The translations under genes and the position numbers were made by a program. Below, piece after piece: positions 9,676-19,554 of a DNA stretch of 52,826 nt. The stretch comes from Planctomyces sp. GTDB taxonomy: Bacteria > Planctomycetota > Planctomycetia > Planctomycetales > Planctomycetaceae. How positions within the stretch are numbered: position 1 is the stretch's first letter; every line of letters begins with the position of its first letter. The notes beneath the pieces are model-generated. The model had not been told where the DNA came from, searched no databases, and worked only from the letters and a program-made list of their open reading frames with translations. The stretch covers positions 1 through 52,826 of the forward strand of contig PABD01000034.1 of NCBI GenBank assembly GCA_002702685.1, read 5' to 3'.

Positions 9676-10386
9676 ATGGATTTGCGTTCCCGAGAACAGG
9701 TTGAGGAACTCATGGACCAGCCCGGTCTGGAAGAGCAGGCACATCAGCGCGCGCTCGCCGGACTGCGTCGACTCAACTGGATCAGCGGCAGCAGCCGGAT
9801 CGTCTGGCCTCGTCTCCGGGAACTGGCTCGCCAACACCCGAATGACAGGCTGCGTGTCCTCGATGTCGCCAGTGGCGGGGGAGATGTTCCGATCCAACTG
9901 GCTCACCGCGCCGCCCGCGAGAATCTATCCCTCGAATTTACCGGCACGGACATCAGTCCGGTCGCTGTCGACTATGCCTGCCGTCAGGCAGAGGAACACG
10001 CGGTTCCCGTCCAATTCCGGGAATGGAATGCGCTCGAAGAACCGGTGCCGGGAGAGTTCGATGTCATCATGTGCTCGCTTTTCCTGCATCACCTGCCCGC
10101 AGACGACGCGATTCATTTCCTTGAAAAGATATCGCAAGCGGCCAGGCGAATGATTCTCGTCAACGACCTCCGCCGTTCCACGCTCGGTTATGGCCTCGCG
10201 TGGATTGGCTGCCGCCTCCTCAGTCGTTCCCCCATCGTGCATGTGGATGGACCACTCTCCGTGCGTTCGGCTTTCACATCACAGGAAGCAATTGAACATG
10301 CCCGCCGGGCAGGGATGGAACAGGTCGAAATCACTCGCCATTGGCCGCAACGGTTCCTGCTGACCTGGAGGAAAGCGGGATGTTGA
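9676..10386 (+). CDS. Class I SAM-dependent methyltransferase (type III PKS cluster)
   Basis: LRVLDVASGGGDVPIQLA motif I and FDVIMCSLFLHHLP; overlaps the next gene. Confidence 0.82.
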   Translation: MDLRSREQVEELMDQPGLEEQAHQRALAGLRRLNWISGSSRIVWPRLRELARQHPNDRLRVLDVASGGGDVPIQLAHRAARENLSLEFTGTDISPVAVDYACRQAEEHAVPVQFREWNALEEPVPGEFDVIMCSLFLHHLPADDAIHFLEKISQAARRMILVNDLRRSTLGYGLAWIGCRLLSRSPIVHVDGPLSVRSAFTSQEAIEHARRAGMEQVEITRHWPQRFLLTWRKAGC

Positions 10387-11567
10387 TCGATAACACGCTT
10401 TCGTGCGCAGCCGCCTCCGGGAAGAACTGGGATGCCGTCATCGTCGGCGCCGGCCCCGCCGGTGCTCTCGCCGCGCATCAACTGGCAAAGCAGGGCTTCG
10501 AGGTGCTGTTGGTGGATCGTAAGAGATTCCCGAGACCCAAGGTCTGCGGTGGTTGTGTGAACGATCGCTCGCTCAGCCTGCTGAAAGAAGCGGGACTGGG
10601 GGACATGATTGCGCGCGAGGACGCCATTCCGCTGTCGCAGATGGAAATTCACAGTCGACGACAGAATGTCGCCCTGCCGCTCCCCGGAGGGATTGCCATT
10701 AGCCGAACACGTTTTGATGAGCTGCTGCTGGAACGCGCACAGCAACGGGGTGTTTCCTTCCTGTCAGGTGTGACTGCGCAACTGGATGACCTGAGCGACG
10801 CGGGAACAGAACGCCTGGTGAATCTGCAGAAACCGGATCAGAAATCGTTCCCTGTTCGAGCCCAATTGGTGATACTGGCCGATGGACTGGCGAATTCGGC
10901 GCTCAAGAAATATCCCGAAGCGAAGAGTCGGTCCGTGGTCGCCTCGCGCGTCGGTCTGGGTGGAACGATCACCCATTCGGGCGAAGACTACCGCGCCGGC
11001 TGCATCTACATGGCGGTATCGGATAAGGGGTATGTCGGGCTCACCCGATTTGCCGGCGGTTGGCTCAATATCGCTTCCGCCCTCGATGCCCGCGCATTGA
11101 AAGATGCGGAGAGTACGTCGGCATTGATCAGAGAGATTATCGCCGGAGCGAAGCTACCCTCGATTAAAGGGCTCGACGAGGTCGAGTGGTCGGGGACCAT
11201 TCCGTTGACGCGTTCCCCGCAGCGGATGGCAATGCCGCGCGTGTTACTCTGCGGTGATGCCGCCGGTTACGTGGAGCCGTTTACCGGCGAAGGGATCGCG
11301 AGCGCGCTGCAGGGAGGCTATCTCGCTGCGGATTTTGTCGGCGCGCACTTGGCACATTGGAATGAATCGGCCGAACAACAATGGACCCGGCTATACCGCG
11401 CGCGAATTCAAAATCGCTACCGGTATTGTCGCTGGATAACGCGGATCTCGCGTTCGCCGCGTGCCGTGGAGTGGGCGTTGTCGACGGTAAGACGATTCCC
11501 CGCGATTACACGTCCGGTTATCCGACATTTGAACGAACCCCTCGATATCGCTCCGCTTCCGGGTTGA
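10380..11567 (+). CDS. FAD-dependent oxidoreductase (geranylgeranyl-reductase-like / NAD(P)/FAD-dependent)
   Basis: DAVIVGAGPAGALAAHQLAKQGFEVLLVDRKRFPRPKVCGGCV and LLCGDAAGYVEPFTGEGIASALQGG. Confidence 0.87.
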   Translation: MLIDNTLSCAAASGKNWDAVIVGAGPAGALAAHQLAKQGFEVLLVDRKRFPRPKVCGGCVNDRSLSLLKEAGLGDMIAREDAIPLSQMEIHSRRQNVALPLPGGIAISRTRFDELLLERAQQRGVSFLSGVTAQLDDLSDAGTERLVNLQKPDQKSFPVRAQLVILADGLANSALKKYPEAKSRSVVASRVGLGGTITHSGEDYRAGCIYMAVSDKGYVGLTRFAGGWLNIASALDARALKDAESTSALIREIIAGAKLPSIKGLDEVEWSGTIPLTRSPQRMAMPRVLLCGDAAGYVEPFTGEGIASALQGGYLAADFVGAHLAHWNESAEQQWTRLYRARIQNRYRYCRWITRISRSPRAVEWALSTVRRFPAITRPVIRHLNEPLDIAPLPG

Positions 11568-11584
11568 GCATTCCTTTTGCATTT

Positions 11585-12706
11585 ATGTCTTACAGACAGA
11601 TCGAAACCATCATGAGTTTTACTATCCTGGGAATCGGAACGGCGAGTCCCGACCACTTTATCGAGCAGTCGGACGCCGCCGAAATTGTCAAAGACCTCTG
11701 TCTGGATGACGAAAAACAGAAGCGACAGATGGTGATGCTCTATCGCCGCTCCGGTGTTTCGACGCGACATAGTGTTCTGTTGGAGTCTTCGGAACCCGGC
11801 CTCGAAAATCGGCAATCCTTCTATTCGCAACTGAGTGGGTCGGATGATGCCGGTCCGACCACGGTCGAGCGGATGGAGTTGTACGAACAGCACACGCCCC
11901 GGTTAGCACTCAAAGCGGCGAACAAGGCTTTAATGCAGGCGAACAAATCTCCGCAAGAGATCACTCACCTGGTGACGGTTTCCTGCAGTGGGTTCAATGC
12001 GCCCGGATTCGATATCGAACTGATTCGAGAGTTGGGGCTGCCCGAAGAAGTGGCGCGGACGCATGTCGGGTTCATGGGTTGCCACGGCGCGCTCAATGGA
12101 CTCCGCGTCGCCAAAGCATTCACCGATGCCAACCCCGAGGCTTGTGTTCTCGTCTGTGCCGTCGAACTTTGTAGCATTCACCATCAGTACGGTTGGAACC
12201 CGCAACAGATCGTGGCCAACTCGCTCTTCGCGGATGGTGCCGCGGCACTGGTTGGCAGCGGCGCTCCACAAGCGGAAGACAGCGCGTGGCAAATTGCCAG
12301 CCAGGGATCGCGGATGATTCCCGAGTCGCGCGAGATGATGAGTTGGCGGATTGGGAACAACGGCTTTCAAATGTCACTTTCCCCGGAAGTACCCGGTCTG
12401 ATCGAACAGTATCTGCCCGAATGGATGGAAAGCTGGCTCGGACGCTCCGGTCTCAAGACGGACGACATCGAGTCGTGGGCGGTCCACCCGGGGGGCCCGC
12501 GCATTCTGCAGTCAACAGCGACGGCGCTCAATATCAGCGACGAGCAGATGGCCCCATCGCGCCAGGTGCTGGCGGAACTGGGGAACATGTCATCACCGAC
12601 GGTTCTCTTTATTCTCGAACGCCTGCGTCAGGCAGATGCCGGGCGACCGTGCGTGATGCTTGGTTTCGGCCCCGGCCTCGTTGTGGAGGCGGCGCTGCTT
12701 CGTTAA
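11585..12706 (+). CDS. Type III polyketide synthase (chalcone/stilbene synthase-like)
   Basis: GIGTASPDHFIEQ, VSCSGFNAPGFDIELIRELGL active-site Cys region, GCHGALNGLRVA, WAVHPGGPRIL and LGFGPGLVVEAALL; alternative start at 11612. Confidence 0.9.
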   Translation: MSYRQIETIMSFTILGIGTASPDHFIEQSDAAEIVKDLCLDDEKQKRQMVMLYRRSGVSTRHSVLLESSEPGLENRQSFYSQLSGSDDAGPTTVERMELYEQHTPRLALKAANKALMQANKSPQEITHLVTVSCSGFNAPGFDIELIRELGLPEEVARTHVGFMGCHGALNGLRVAKAFTDANPEACVLVCAVELCSIHHQYGWNPQQIVANSLFADGAAALVGSGAPQAEDSAWQIASQGSRMIPESREMMSWRIGNNGFQMSLSPEVPGLIEQYLPEWMESWLGRSGLKTDDIESWAVHPGGPRILQSTATALNISDEQMAPSRQVLAELGNMSSPTVLFILERLRQADAGRPCVMLGFGPGLVVEAALLR

Positions 12707-12853
12707 TTTCAGGAAGAGATGCTGGCGATCGGTAGACTGGTATCTGTGCGACACGGGACGATAGACTGGAAACGATATCGATAGCCCAGTCCTAGTTGTA
12801 TTGTTCGGTGCTTCCGCCACAAATTACAAACCCTTCCAACCTGGAGACAAGAG

Positions 12854-13342
12854 ATGAGTATCGCCGAGACGATCAAGCAGTCCTACCAACTTTCCGATCA
12901 GGTGGTGCAAGCTTATCTGAATGACCTGTCGGATGATGAACTCAAAATCCGCGCGGTGGCGGGCATGAACAATATCAACTGGCAGGTCGGTCACATCATT
13001 GTGTCCGAACACCAGATCGCCGAGATGCTTTGCCCCGGGTCGATGCCCCCGCTCCCGGAAGGAATGGCGGAAATCTATGATCGCGCCAATGTCGATAAGG
13101 ACGACCTCCCCTTCTACACGAAGGAGCGTCTGTTTGAGCTCAAAGAAGAACAGCGGGCGGGGACCATCGCAGCGATCGACAAGTTGTCCGACGAAGAGCT
13201 GATGAAACCGTCTCCCGAGAAGCTGAAGATGCTGGGAGGAACGATCGGGGCCATCTTCCTGATGCTTGGCTCGCACTGGACGATGCATGCCGGGCAGTGG
13301 GTGGCGGTGCGTCGGCTCACGGGGAAAGAAGTTAAAATCTGA
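12854..13342 (+). CDS. DinB-family protein
   Basis: About 160-aa helical protein with NNINWQVGHIIVSEHQIAEML and HWTMHAGQWVAVRRLTGK. Confidence 0.75.
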   Translation: MSIAETIKQSYQLSDQVVQAYLNDLSDDELKIRAVAGMNNINWQVGHIIVSEHQIAEMLCPGSMPPLPEGMAEIYDRANVDKDDLPFYTKERLFELKEEQRAGTIAAIDKLSDEELMKPSPEKLKMLGGTIGAIFLMLGSHWTMHAGQWVAVRRLTGKEVKI

Positions 13343-13409
13343 GTGCCACGCTTCCCGCGTAACATGTTGTTTTCCAATTGCGTGCATCGTCGAAACCAGG
13401 CCCCGGCTG

Positions 13410-13443
13410 CCTGAAGGGATTCCCCCTCAGGTCACCGTTTTTT
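13410..13443 (+). terminator. Putative rho-independent terminator after the DinB gene
   Basis: CCTGAAGGG-ATTC-CCCCTCAGG hairpin (one mismatch), 6 nt later TTTTTT. Confidence 0.6.
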
Positions 13444-13874
13444 CGCGCCGATGGCATTCGGCTCTCTGGAATCGGGTCGGAAGAGTGTTACGATTAGGTA
13501 AGGATCGCAGATCCCGAGGCTTCTTCGCGCTGGGGTTTTTGCGCCGGCGACGAGCGGAGTTTCCCCACCAAAAACACCTGCCTTGTTTGAGTTTCTCAGG
13601 CCACTCCGACCCCACGTGATAGTGTTGTTTGGACAGTCGCGAACGCCACCCCTGAGGGGATCGGGCGAGAGCAGCTCTTCCTCTCCTGAGGTTTCGCACT
13701 GGCTGACTTCACTGTCTCCCTCCGACCCCCGCGATGGCGGTCCCGGGCCCGATCAGGAATTCGCTTCCACAGCAACTCCTCCTTCAGCCCGGTCTATGTG
13801 ATCAGTCAGAGTTGTCCGTGCCCACCCGAAAAACTCGCCCACCTGAACTTTTCAACAATGTCTGCGGGACTACT

Positions 13875-14531
13875 ATGCGTTTATTTACAATCATCTTCGT
13901 GATGGTGAGCGTCAGCACCATCGTGTTTATCTCCGAGGCCGATGCGCAGCTGTTCGGCGAGCGCTCCCTCGGTCAACCACTTAATAAACAGCAGGGTCCG
14001 TCGGCGCAATCGAGCAATGCCACGGGCTCAAGCCCCATTTCCGGCAATGCGCGCTTCCTGCGAGAAAACCGGGATCAGCGCAGCTTTGTCGGCGCGGACT
14101 CCCAGGAAGCGGCCGGTTTCGTCGGCTCCACGCAAGGATCGACCGACGGCAATGTGCCGAGCGCGACTCAGGAATTGCAAATAGAGCGATCGCAGAGCGC
14201 GCGGCTTAATCGTCCTTTGCAGCGTCCTGGTGCCAATGAGATGTATCTCCCGCGGCTGACGCTCGGCTTCGAAGCGCCTCCCAAGTCGGCTATAGAGAAG
14301 GTGAACGACCTGCAGCAGATTCTGGCGTTGTCCACTCCCACTCAGTCTGTTGCTCCCGGGATTGAGGTGCTGTTTGATCGGGGTACCGTGACCCTGCGGG
14401 GAGAGGTGGAGTCGGCCCACCAACGCGATCTATGTGCTCGGATTCTGATGTTCGAGCCTGGCGTAGATACTGTTCGTAACGAGCTCGTAGTGAGCTCTGA
14501 CCCGCCCCCGAACTCTCCTGGTACTCCTTGA
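13875..14531 (+). CDS. Secreted protein with C-terminal BON-like domain
   Basis: Signal peptide MRLFTIIFVMVSVSTIVFISEADA; C-terminal GIEVLFDRGTVTLRGEVESAHQRDLCARILMFEPGVDTVRNEL resembles BON. Start placed at 13875, not 13734. Confidence 0.65.
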   Translation: MRLFTIIFVMVSVSTIVFISEADAQLFGERSLGQPLNKQQGPSAQSSNATGSSPISGNARFLRENRDQRSFVGADSQEAAGFVGSTQGSTDGNVPSATQELQIERSQSARLNRPLQRPGANEMYLPRLTLGFEAPPKSAIEKVNDLQQILALSTPTQSVAPGIEVLFDRGTVTLRGEVESAHQRDLCARILMFEPGVDTVRNELVVSSDPPPNSPGTP

Positions 14532-15567
14532 GCGGCAACTGCTTAACGCGTTTATCCTGCCAGGTCTGATACGGCGCGGCTGTCTCTTTCTTCTGCTGGC
14601 TGACCTGCGCCAGTTGCGCCTTCATCTGCTCCAGCGATGCCCGCAACGCCTGGATTTCGGCTTCCTGCGCCGCTGATTCCGCGCTCACCTTCTGCTTTTC
14701 CAGCGGCTGCGCCGATTCCTCGAGTGGCAGTTCGGCGGGGGCCCGTTTCTCTGTGCTGTGACTGAAGTCATCGTTCGCTTCCGGGACGCTGCTCTCCCCG
14801 GCCCCACTGAAATCCCATTCGGCCTGTTCTTCGTTCAGATGCCGATTCTGGAACCGGGAGGGAATATTGATCGTCTCCGTCTGCATACGACTGCTTTCGA
14901 GATGGCGCTCCGGAATGGGACGAGCCTTCTGCGGTTCCTCATAAGCGGCAGTGGTGATCGCGATCTCTTCTTCGTCCTCAGGTTTGTTCGACTTTTTCGA
15001 CCGGTTGGCCATGTACCCTTTGGGAATGCCGGGCAGGGTTTGCATCGTCGGGTCGGAAACGACCGTGGCGCCTGATTCATCCTCGAACCGCACCAGCAGA
15101 CTGATTTTGCGCGGTTCGCCGCCGACTTCATCCCACGGGATCCAGAAACTGTACGAGTGACCCAGCGCAGCCTTACTGTAGTGCTTCTCGAGGTCTTCCG
15201 CTTTGAAGATGAATTTACGGTCCGGCACGGGGTCGTTCGTGTCGGTCGTGTTGTCAAACGCGTATACGACCAGGCTCCCCTTCACGATAATCGGTTGCTT
15301 GCCCTGCGAGTCGTAGAACAGCACGCGACCTCCGAATCCACGAACCCCTTTCTGGTTTCGCTGATTCAGAATTGTATCTTTCCAGACGGCGACGAGTCGA
15401 TCGGGGACTTTGGGTTCATCGTCGTCCGTTTCCCAGGGGAACGGTTTGTCGAGGTCGAACCGCATCGCCTGCGCCAGTTTCAGCGAGGTGCAGCCTGTCG
15501 AACTCACCACCAACAACAGCAGGCAGACGAGCGCGGCAAGTGCATTCATGGGGCGACGCGAAATCAT
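14290..15567 (-). CDS. Predicted lipoprotein with C-terminal coiled coil, downstream of the secretin
   Basis: N-terminal hydrophobic segment then lipobox-like SSTGC; conserved-looking globular region; ESAAQEAEIQALRASLEQMKAQLAQVSQQKK coiled coil. 3' end overlaps the BON-like gene on the other strand. Confidence 0.7.
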   Translation of the reverse strand: MISRRPMNALAALVCLLLLVVSSTGCTSLKLAQAMRFDLDKPFPWETDDDEPKVPDRLVAVWKDTILNQRNQKGVRGFGGRVLFYDSQGKQPIIVKGSLVVYAFDNTTDTNDPVPDRKFIFKAEDLEKHYSKAALGHSYSFWIPWDEVGGEPRKISLLVRFEDESGATVVSDPTMQTLPGIPKGYMANRSKKSNKPEDEEEIAITTAAYEEPQKARPIPERHLESSRMQTETINIPSRFQNRHLNEEQAEWDFSGAGESSVPEANDDFSHSTEKRAPAELPLEESAQPLEKQKVSAESAAQEAEIQALRASLEQMKAQLAQVSQQKKETAAPYQTWQDKRVKQLPLKEYQESSGAGQSSLRARYEQYLRQARTSESEHIDRVGGPTPPLPAGSRYPDQTAPQSREQQTEWEWTTPESAAGRSPSL

Positions 15568-15699
15568 GATCTATCCTCATCCGCCGCCGCCCCTCACAGA
15601 GAGTGCGTCAGCATGGAACTCGAATGTTGCAGTTGTCCGCGGGGAGGAGACCGCCGCGGTTACGAGAGTTCAATTCACACTAAGCGAGTCGTTGCAAGT

Positions 15700-18600
15700 C
15701 TACTTACGGGCGGTTTTACCGCGCGGCCAGAATGAGCGTTTCTCCGAGACAATCGGCTGGATGGAGTCCGGCATCTGCGCGCCATCCGGTTGTTGCCGGA
15801 AGACCTGATCTTCCTGCATCATCATCGGTTGCACGGCGTCCGGTGGCGGAGTGACAGGGCCGGGAACGGGTGTCGGTTGCATCTCCGGTCCGACCGGATT
15901 CGGGAACAGACCGCGGGGATCGTCGTCGGGGAAGATCACCTCAAGTTCATTATCCAGATCGCAGTTGCCATCGACGCAGTAACCCATGTCGTAGTGAATC
16001 GCGGCCACGTCGGCGGCACACCAGTGCATACGGGCCTCTTCCATCTGTTTGATCCGCTCCATGTCTTCCGGGTTGTTGACGATGTAGGGAGTCAGGATAA
16101 TCAACAGTTCCGTTCGGCGTACGGTACGTGAGTCAAATCGGAAGAGATCCCCGAGCAGCGGAATGTCAGCGAGGTAGGGGACCCGGCGCGCGATTTTGCC
16201 CGTTGATTTGGTGATCAAACCACCGAGGATAATCGTCTGTCCGTTGTCGGCACTGACGGTCGTCGATGCGGTTGTCAGGTTGATACGCGGCGAACGAAGG
16301 ACTTCCCCTTCGTTGGAAGTCGCGATCGGAATCCCGTCGGCAATTTCACCGAGTTCCGATTTCTCGGCGTCGATTTCCATAACGACGTTACCCTCTGGGC
16401 TGATACGCGGCGTCACCGCCACGATCAAACCGACGTTCTCGAGTTCGACGGTATTCACCTGTCCGAACTGTGTCAGGTTCGAGGCCACGATACGCGGCAC
16501 CCGTTCCCCGACCTGAATGAAGGCCGGCTGGTTATCGAGGGTCATGATCTGCGGACGACTGAGAACGTCGAGTCGACGCGATTCTTTTAGTGCCCGCACG
16601 AGGATATTGATGTTCTCGCTACCTGCCGACAGCACCAGGCCACCGAATCCGAGCTGCGTGTTAACACGACCGACATCGAAGTGCGACAGTGCTTGACCGG
16701 CAAGGTCGCCCGACGTCGAAAGGGATTTGGTACTACCACTGTTACCCAGCGGGTTGTTGTTGAAGTTGAAGCCCGGTTCGTTGGTCGCCCCTTGGATAAC
16801 CTGTTCGGTCAACGTGGTGACCCCGTTCGCGTTGGTGATCTGAGTGGTATTCGTAGTCGTGAGGAGTTCTCCCAGCAGCGAGCGGTCGAACAGCAGGCTG
16901 TCCTGCAGACCGAGCTCCACGCCGAATTCGTCGACGTCGTTCAACGTTAACTCGGCGATGAGCACCTGGATCATCACCATGGGCGGTTGTTCGTCCAGTT
17001 CCTGGATCAGCGCGAGGATGCGATCGTAGTATTCCGGCGTCGCCGAAAGGATGATGCTGTTACTGATCTCTTCCGAGACCACGACAACTTCGCGTTCGAT
17101 CTCAAGGAAGCGGTTCGTTCCTTCACTGGCGGCATCCCGCACACGGCGTTCGTCCCGCAGGAATTCGTTGATTGCTTCGTAAACATCGAACGCAGGTGCA
17201 TTTCGCAGTTTGTAAACCGAGGTCTTGCGTTCCTGAACATCGCGAGCATCGAGTCGCACGAGCAGGGCTTCGATCAACGCGAGGTCGGTCGAGGAACCGG
17301 AAGCAATAATGCTGTTCGTCCGCTCATCGATCGAGAACCGCAGCGGAATCAGCGACGATTCTGACGTCCCGGGAATTTGAGGTCCGACACTAGCGCCGGG
17401 TGTGTTCGGGATCAGTGCCCGCAGCATTTGAATCAATGATGCGGCATCCCCGTTTACGATGCGGAAGACTTTGATCTGAGCCTGCTCGGTCGGTTCACGG
17501 TCGAGCTGATCAATCAACGCATCGATCAACGGCAGGCTCTCTTCCGGTGCCGAGATAATCAGGGTGTTCGTACGCGGATCGGGAGTGATGCGTACATCCT
17601 GCAGGGCGCCGGTCTTCAGGAGCTTTTCTCCCTGCGTATCGACGGTCAGCAGTTCAAGGACTTTCGACTTCCCCCCCTGGCCCTCTCCCCGGGCGGCATC
17701 GATTGCCTGTTGGATTACCTGGGCGAGGTCAGCGGCGAGCGTGTTTTTGAGTTTATAGGTGCGGACCTGATTCACCGCTTCGCCCCCCGGCATATCAAGC
17801 CGTTTGAGCAGCGCGGCGACTTGCAACAGGTCGCGATTGGCACCACGCACGATCAGTGAGTTCGTGCGGGGATGCGCGATGACATTGACGGTCGGGGCGA
17901 GTCCCCCCAGGGGAGTGAAGAACTGCAGCACCGCTTGCACGGCCTCGGTAGCGTCGGCATGTTCGAGTTGGAAGAGCTGCATCTCCGAGTCAGGATCAAC
18001 GGGTTGATCGAGTCTCTGAATCAGATCTTTCAGAGCGCCGAAGGCCTCCCCCCAACCAATGAGCAGGATCGCATTCGGTTTGATAAGGGCGGTGGCAAAA
18101 GCACGGCCCTGACGTCCTCCGACCAGTTGCTGCGATATCTGTGTCGTCAATGCTTCCAGCGCCCGGCCCGAAACGTGTTCGAGGGGAATCAGTTCGATCT
18201 CCGGTTCGGCGTCGATAGAGAGTTGTTCGATCTGATCGATGATGCGACCGATCTCTTCGACGTCCTCATCACGACCACGCAGAATGATCAGGTCGAGATC
18301 GTCGAGTGTTTCAATCTGTACTGTATTGCTGAGTTCTCCCAGACGAGCGCGCAAGCGCGCTTCGTCTTCCATATCACGCCGTGCGTCGGCGGGATCGCCT
18401 TCGAGTTCAAAGGTGATATTCGGGTTGGGATTGTTATTCTGAAAGCCTTCCTGAAAGTTGATCTGCTCAATAGCATTCTTTCTGTTCGGCATCAGCTGGC
18501 TTTGGGGTTCTTCACCCGGAGCGGCCGGTTTCTCGGTGGCGTTCCCCTCGGCGCGGTAACCACTCATGTAGGCCTTGATTGCTTTCCGAACGGTTTCCGG

Positions 18601-19554
18601 TTTCGAATTGACGACCGGTACCACGCTGATTTTTCCGGCGCCGATATCATTCGGGCTGTCGAGTGACTGCACGAGCATTGAGAATTGATCGACGAGGTTC
18701 TCCATGCCGCTCATCATCAACCGGTTCTGTTCGGGTTGAAACTGCAACGTCAGTTTGGCACCGGTTCGGCCTTGAATCTCGTAGCGGCCTGCCCGACCCT
18801 GCGGGTCTTTCATGAGGCGACGCTTCAGCAGGTCCTGCACTTTCTTTTCGAGGCGGTCCATGGAATGAAAGCGGGGATAGTAAAGATCATCGATCTCACG
18901 AATGTCTTCGATGGCCTGTCGTCGCGTAGTCCCGGGAGCCTGGACGAGCGCCGTGGTCTCCGCGAGGAGGTCCGCGCCGGCAAGTTTCTGCTTAAGTTCA
19001 TCGAACCGGCCCTGGCTGGAGAGAATCAGCAGCATGCTGCTGTCAGGCTCCATGGTTACCCTGGTACCGGACTCAACCGCCAGGAACTGCCTGGCAATCT
19101 GTTGAGCGGCGGGTAAGGAATCCGGCCGACAACGGAGGGTGTGCAGCGACTGCTTCACTGAGGCTTCCGCGGCGGGCTCAAGAACGAGCGGCGGCTGTGC
19201 GTCGGGGCCTTGTGTTTTGGGAAGGGCCGCGGGGGCGCCGGGCTGATCGACTTTCTTCAGCAGTTCGGAAACAAGCTGATGAACTTCGGCCGGTCCCTTC
19301 ACGACGAGGATCTTCTGTTCCTCGATCGCGCTGGTTTCGACTTCCGCCGCCTGGTCTTCGAGGAATCCTTCCAACAGGTTCTTCACGTAGTTCGGAGACT
19401 GATGCTGTAAGCGATAGACTTCGAACTTTGTCGACTGCGGATCGGCAGCCGTATTCTTATCAACGGTCTTACCATTTTGAGCATGTAAGAGATGGGGTGC
19501 CGTCACTAGGGACCCGATCACCAACAGCGTGCAAAGGGCTCGCACAGATATCAT
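15700..19554 (-). CDS. Secretin (GspD/PulD-like outer membrane channel) with expanded N-domain array
   Basis: C-terminal secretin core (VMIQVLIAELTLNDVDEFGVELGL..., LSRPQIMTLDNQPAFIQVGERVPRI, GQTIILGGLITKSTGKIARRVPYLADIPLLGDLFR); signal peptide; many repeated N1-type domains. Confidence 0.9.
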   Translation of the reverse strand: MISVRALCTLLVIGSLVTAPHLLHAQNGKTVDKNTAADPQSTKFEVYRLQHQSPNYVKNLLEGFLEDQAAEVETSAIEEQKILVVKGPAEVHQLVSELLKKVDQPGAPAALPKTQGPDAQPPLVLEPAAEASVKQSLHTLRCRPDSLPAAQQIARQFLAVESGTRVTMEPDSSMLLILSSQGRFDELKQKLAGADLLAETTALVQAPGTTRRQAIEDIREIDDLYYPRFHSMDRLEKKVQDLLKRRLMKDPQGRAGRYEIQGRTGAKLTLQFQPEQNRLMMSGMENLVDQFSMLVQSLDSPNDIGAGKISVVPVVNSKPETVRKAIKAYMSGYRAEGNATEKPAAPGEEPQSQLMPNRKNAIEQINFQEGFQNNNPNPNITFELEGDPADARRDMEDEARLRARLGELSNTVQIETLDDLDLIILRGRDEDVEEIGRIIDQIEQLSIDAEPEIELIPLEHVSGRALEALTTQISQQLVGGRQGRAFATALIKPNAILLIGWGEAFGALKDLIQRLDQPVDPDSEMQLFQLEHADATEAVQAVLQFFTPLGGLAPTVNVIAHPRTNSLIVRGANRDLLQVAALLKRLDMPGGEAVNQVRTYKLKNTLAADLAQVIQQAIDAARGEGQGGKSKVLELLTVDTQGEKLLKTGALQDVRITPDPRTNTLIISAPEESLPLIDALIDQLDREPTEQAQIKVFRIVNGDAASLIQMLRALIPNTPGASVGPQIPGTSESSLIPLRFSIDERTNSIIASGSSTDLALIEALLVRLDARDVQERKTSVYKLRNAPAFDVYEAINEFLRDERRVRDAASEGTNRFLEIEREVVVVSEEISNSIILSATPEYYDRILALIQELDEQPPMVMIQVLIAELTLNDVDEFGVELGLQDSLLFDRSLLGELLTTTNTTQITNANGVTTLTEQVIQGATNEPGFNFNNNPLGNSGSTKSLSTSGDLAGQALSHFDVGRVNTQLGFGGLVLSAGSENINILVRALKESRRLDVLSRPQIMTLDNQPAFIQVGERVPRIVASNLTQFGQVNTVELENVGLIVAVTPRISPEGNVVMEIDAEKSELGEIADGIPIATSNEGEVLRSPRINLTTASTTVSADNGQTIILGGLITKSTGKIARRVPYLADIPLLGDLFRFDSRTVRRTELLIILTPYIVNNPEDMERIKQMEEARMHWCAADVAAIHYDMGYCVDGNCDLDNELEVIFPDDDPRGLFPNPVGPEMQPTPVPGPVTPPPDAVQPMMMQEDQVFRQQPDGAQMPDSIQPIVSEKRSFWPRGKTARK

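Noticed and set aside
13535-13575. GTTTTTG...CAAAAAC inverted repeat in the long leader before the BON-like gene
   Set aside because: Only 7 bp, AT-only core and a 27-nt loop; too likely by chance to report as a structured RNA.
17872-18666. 264-aa plus-strand ORF inside the secretin
   Set aside because: Antisense to the secretin N-domains; no independent support.
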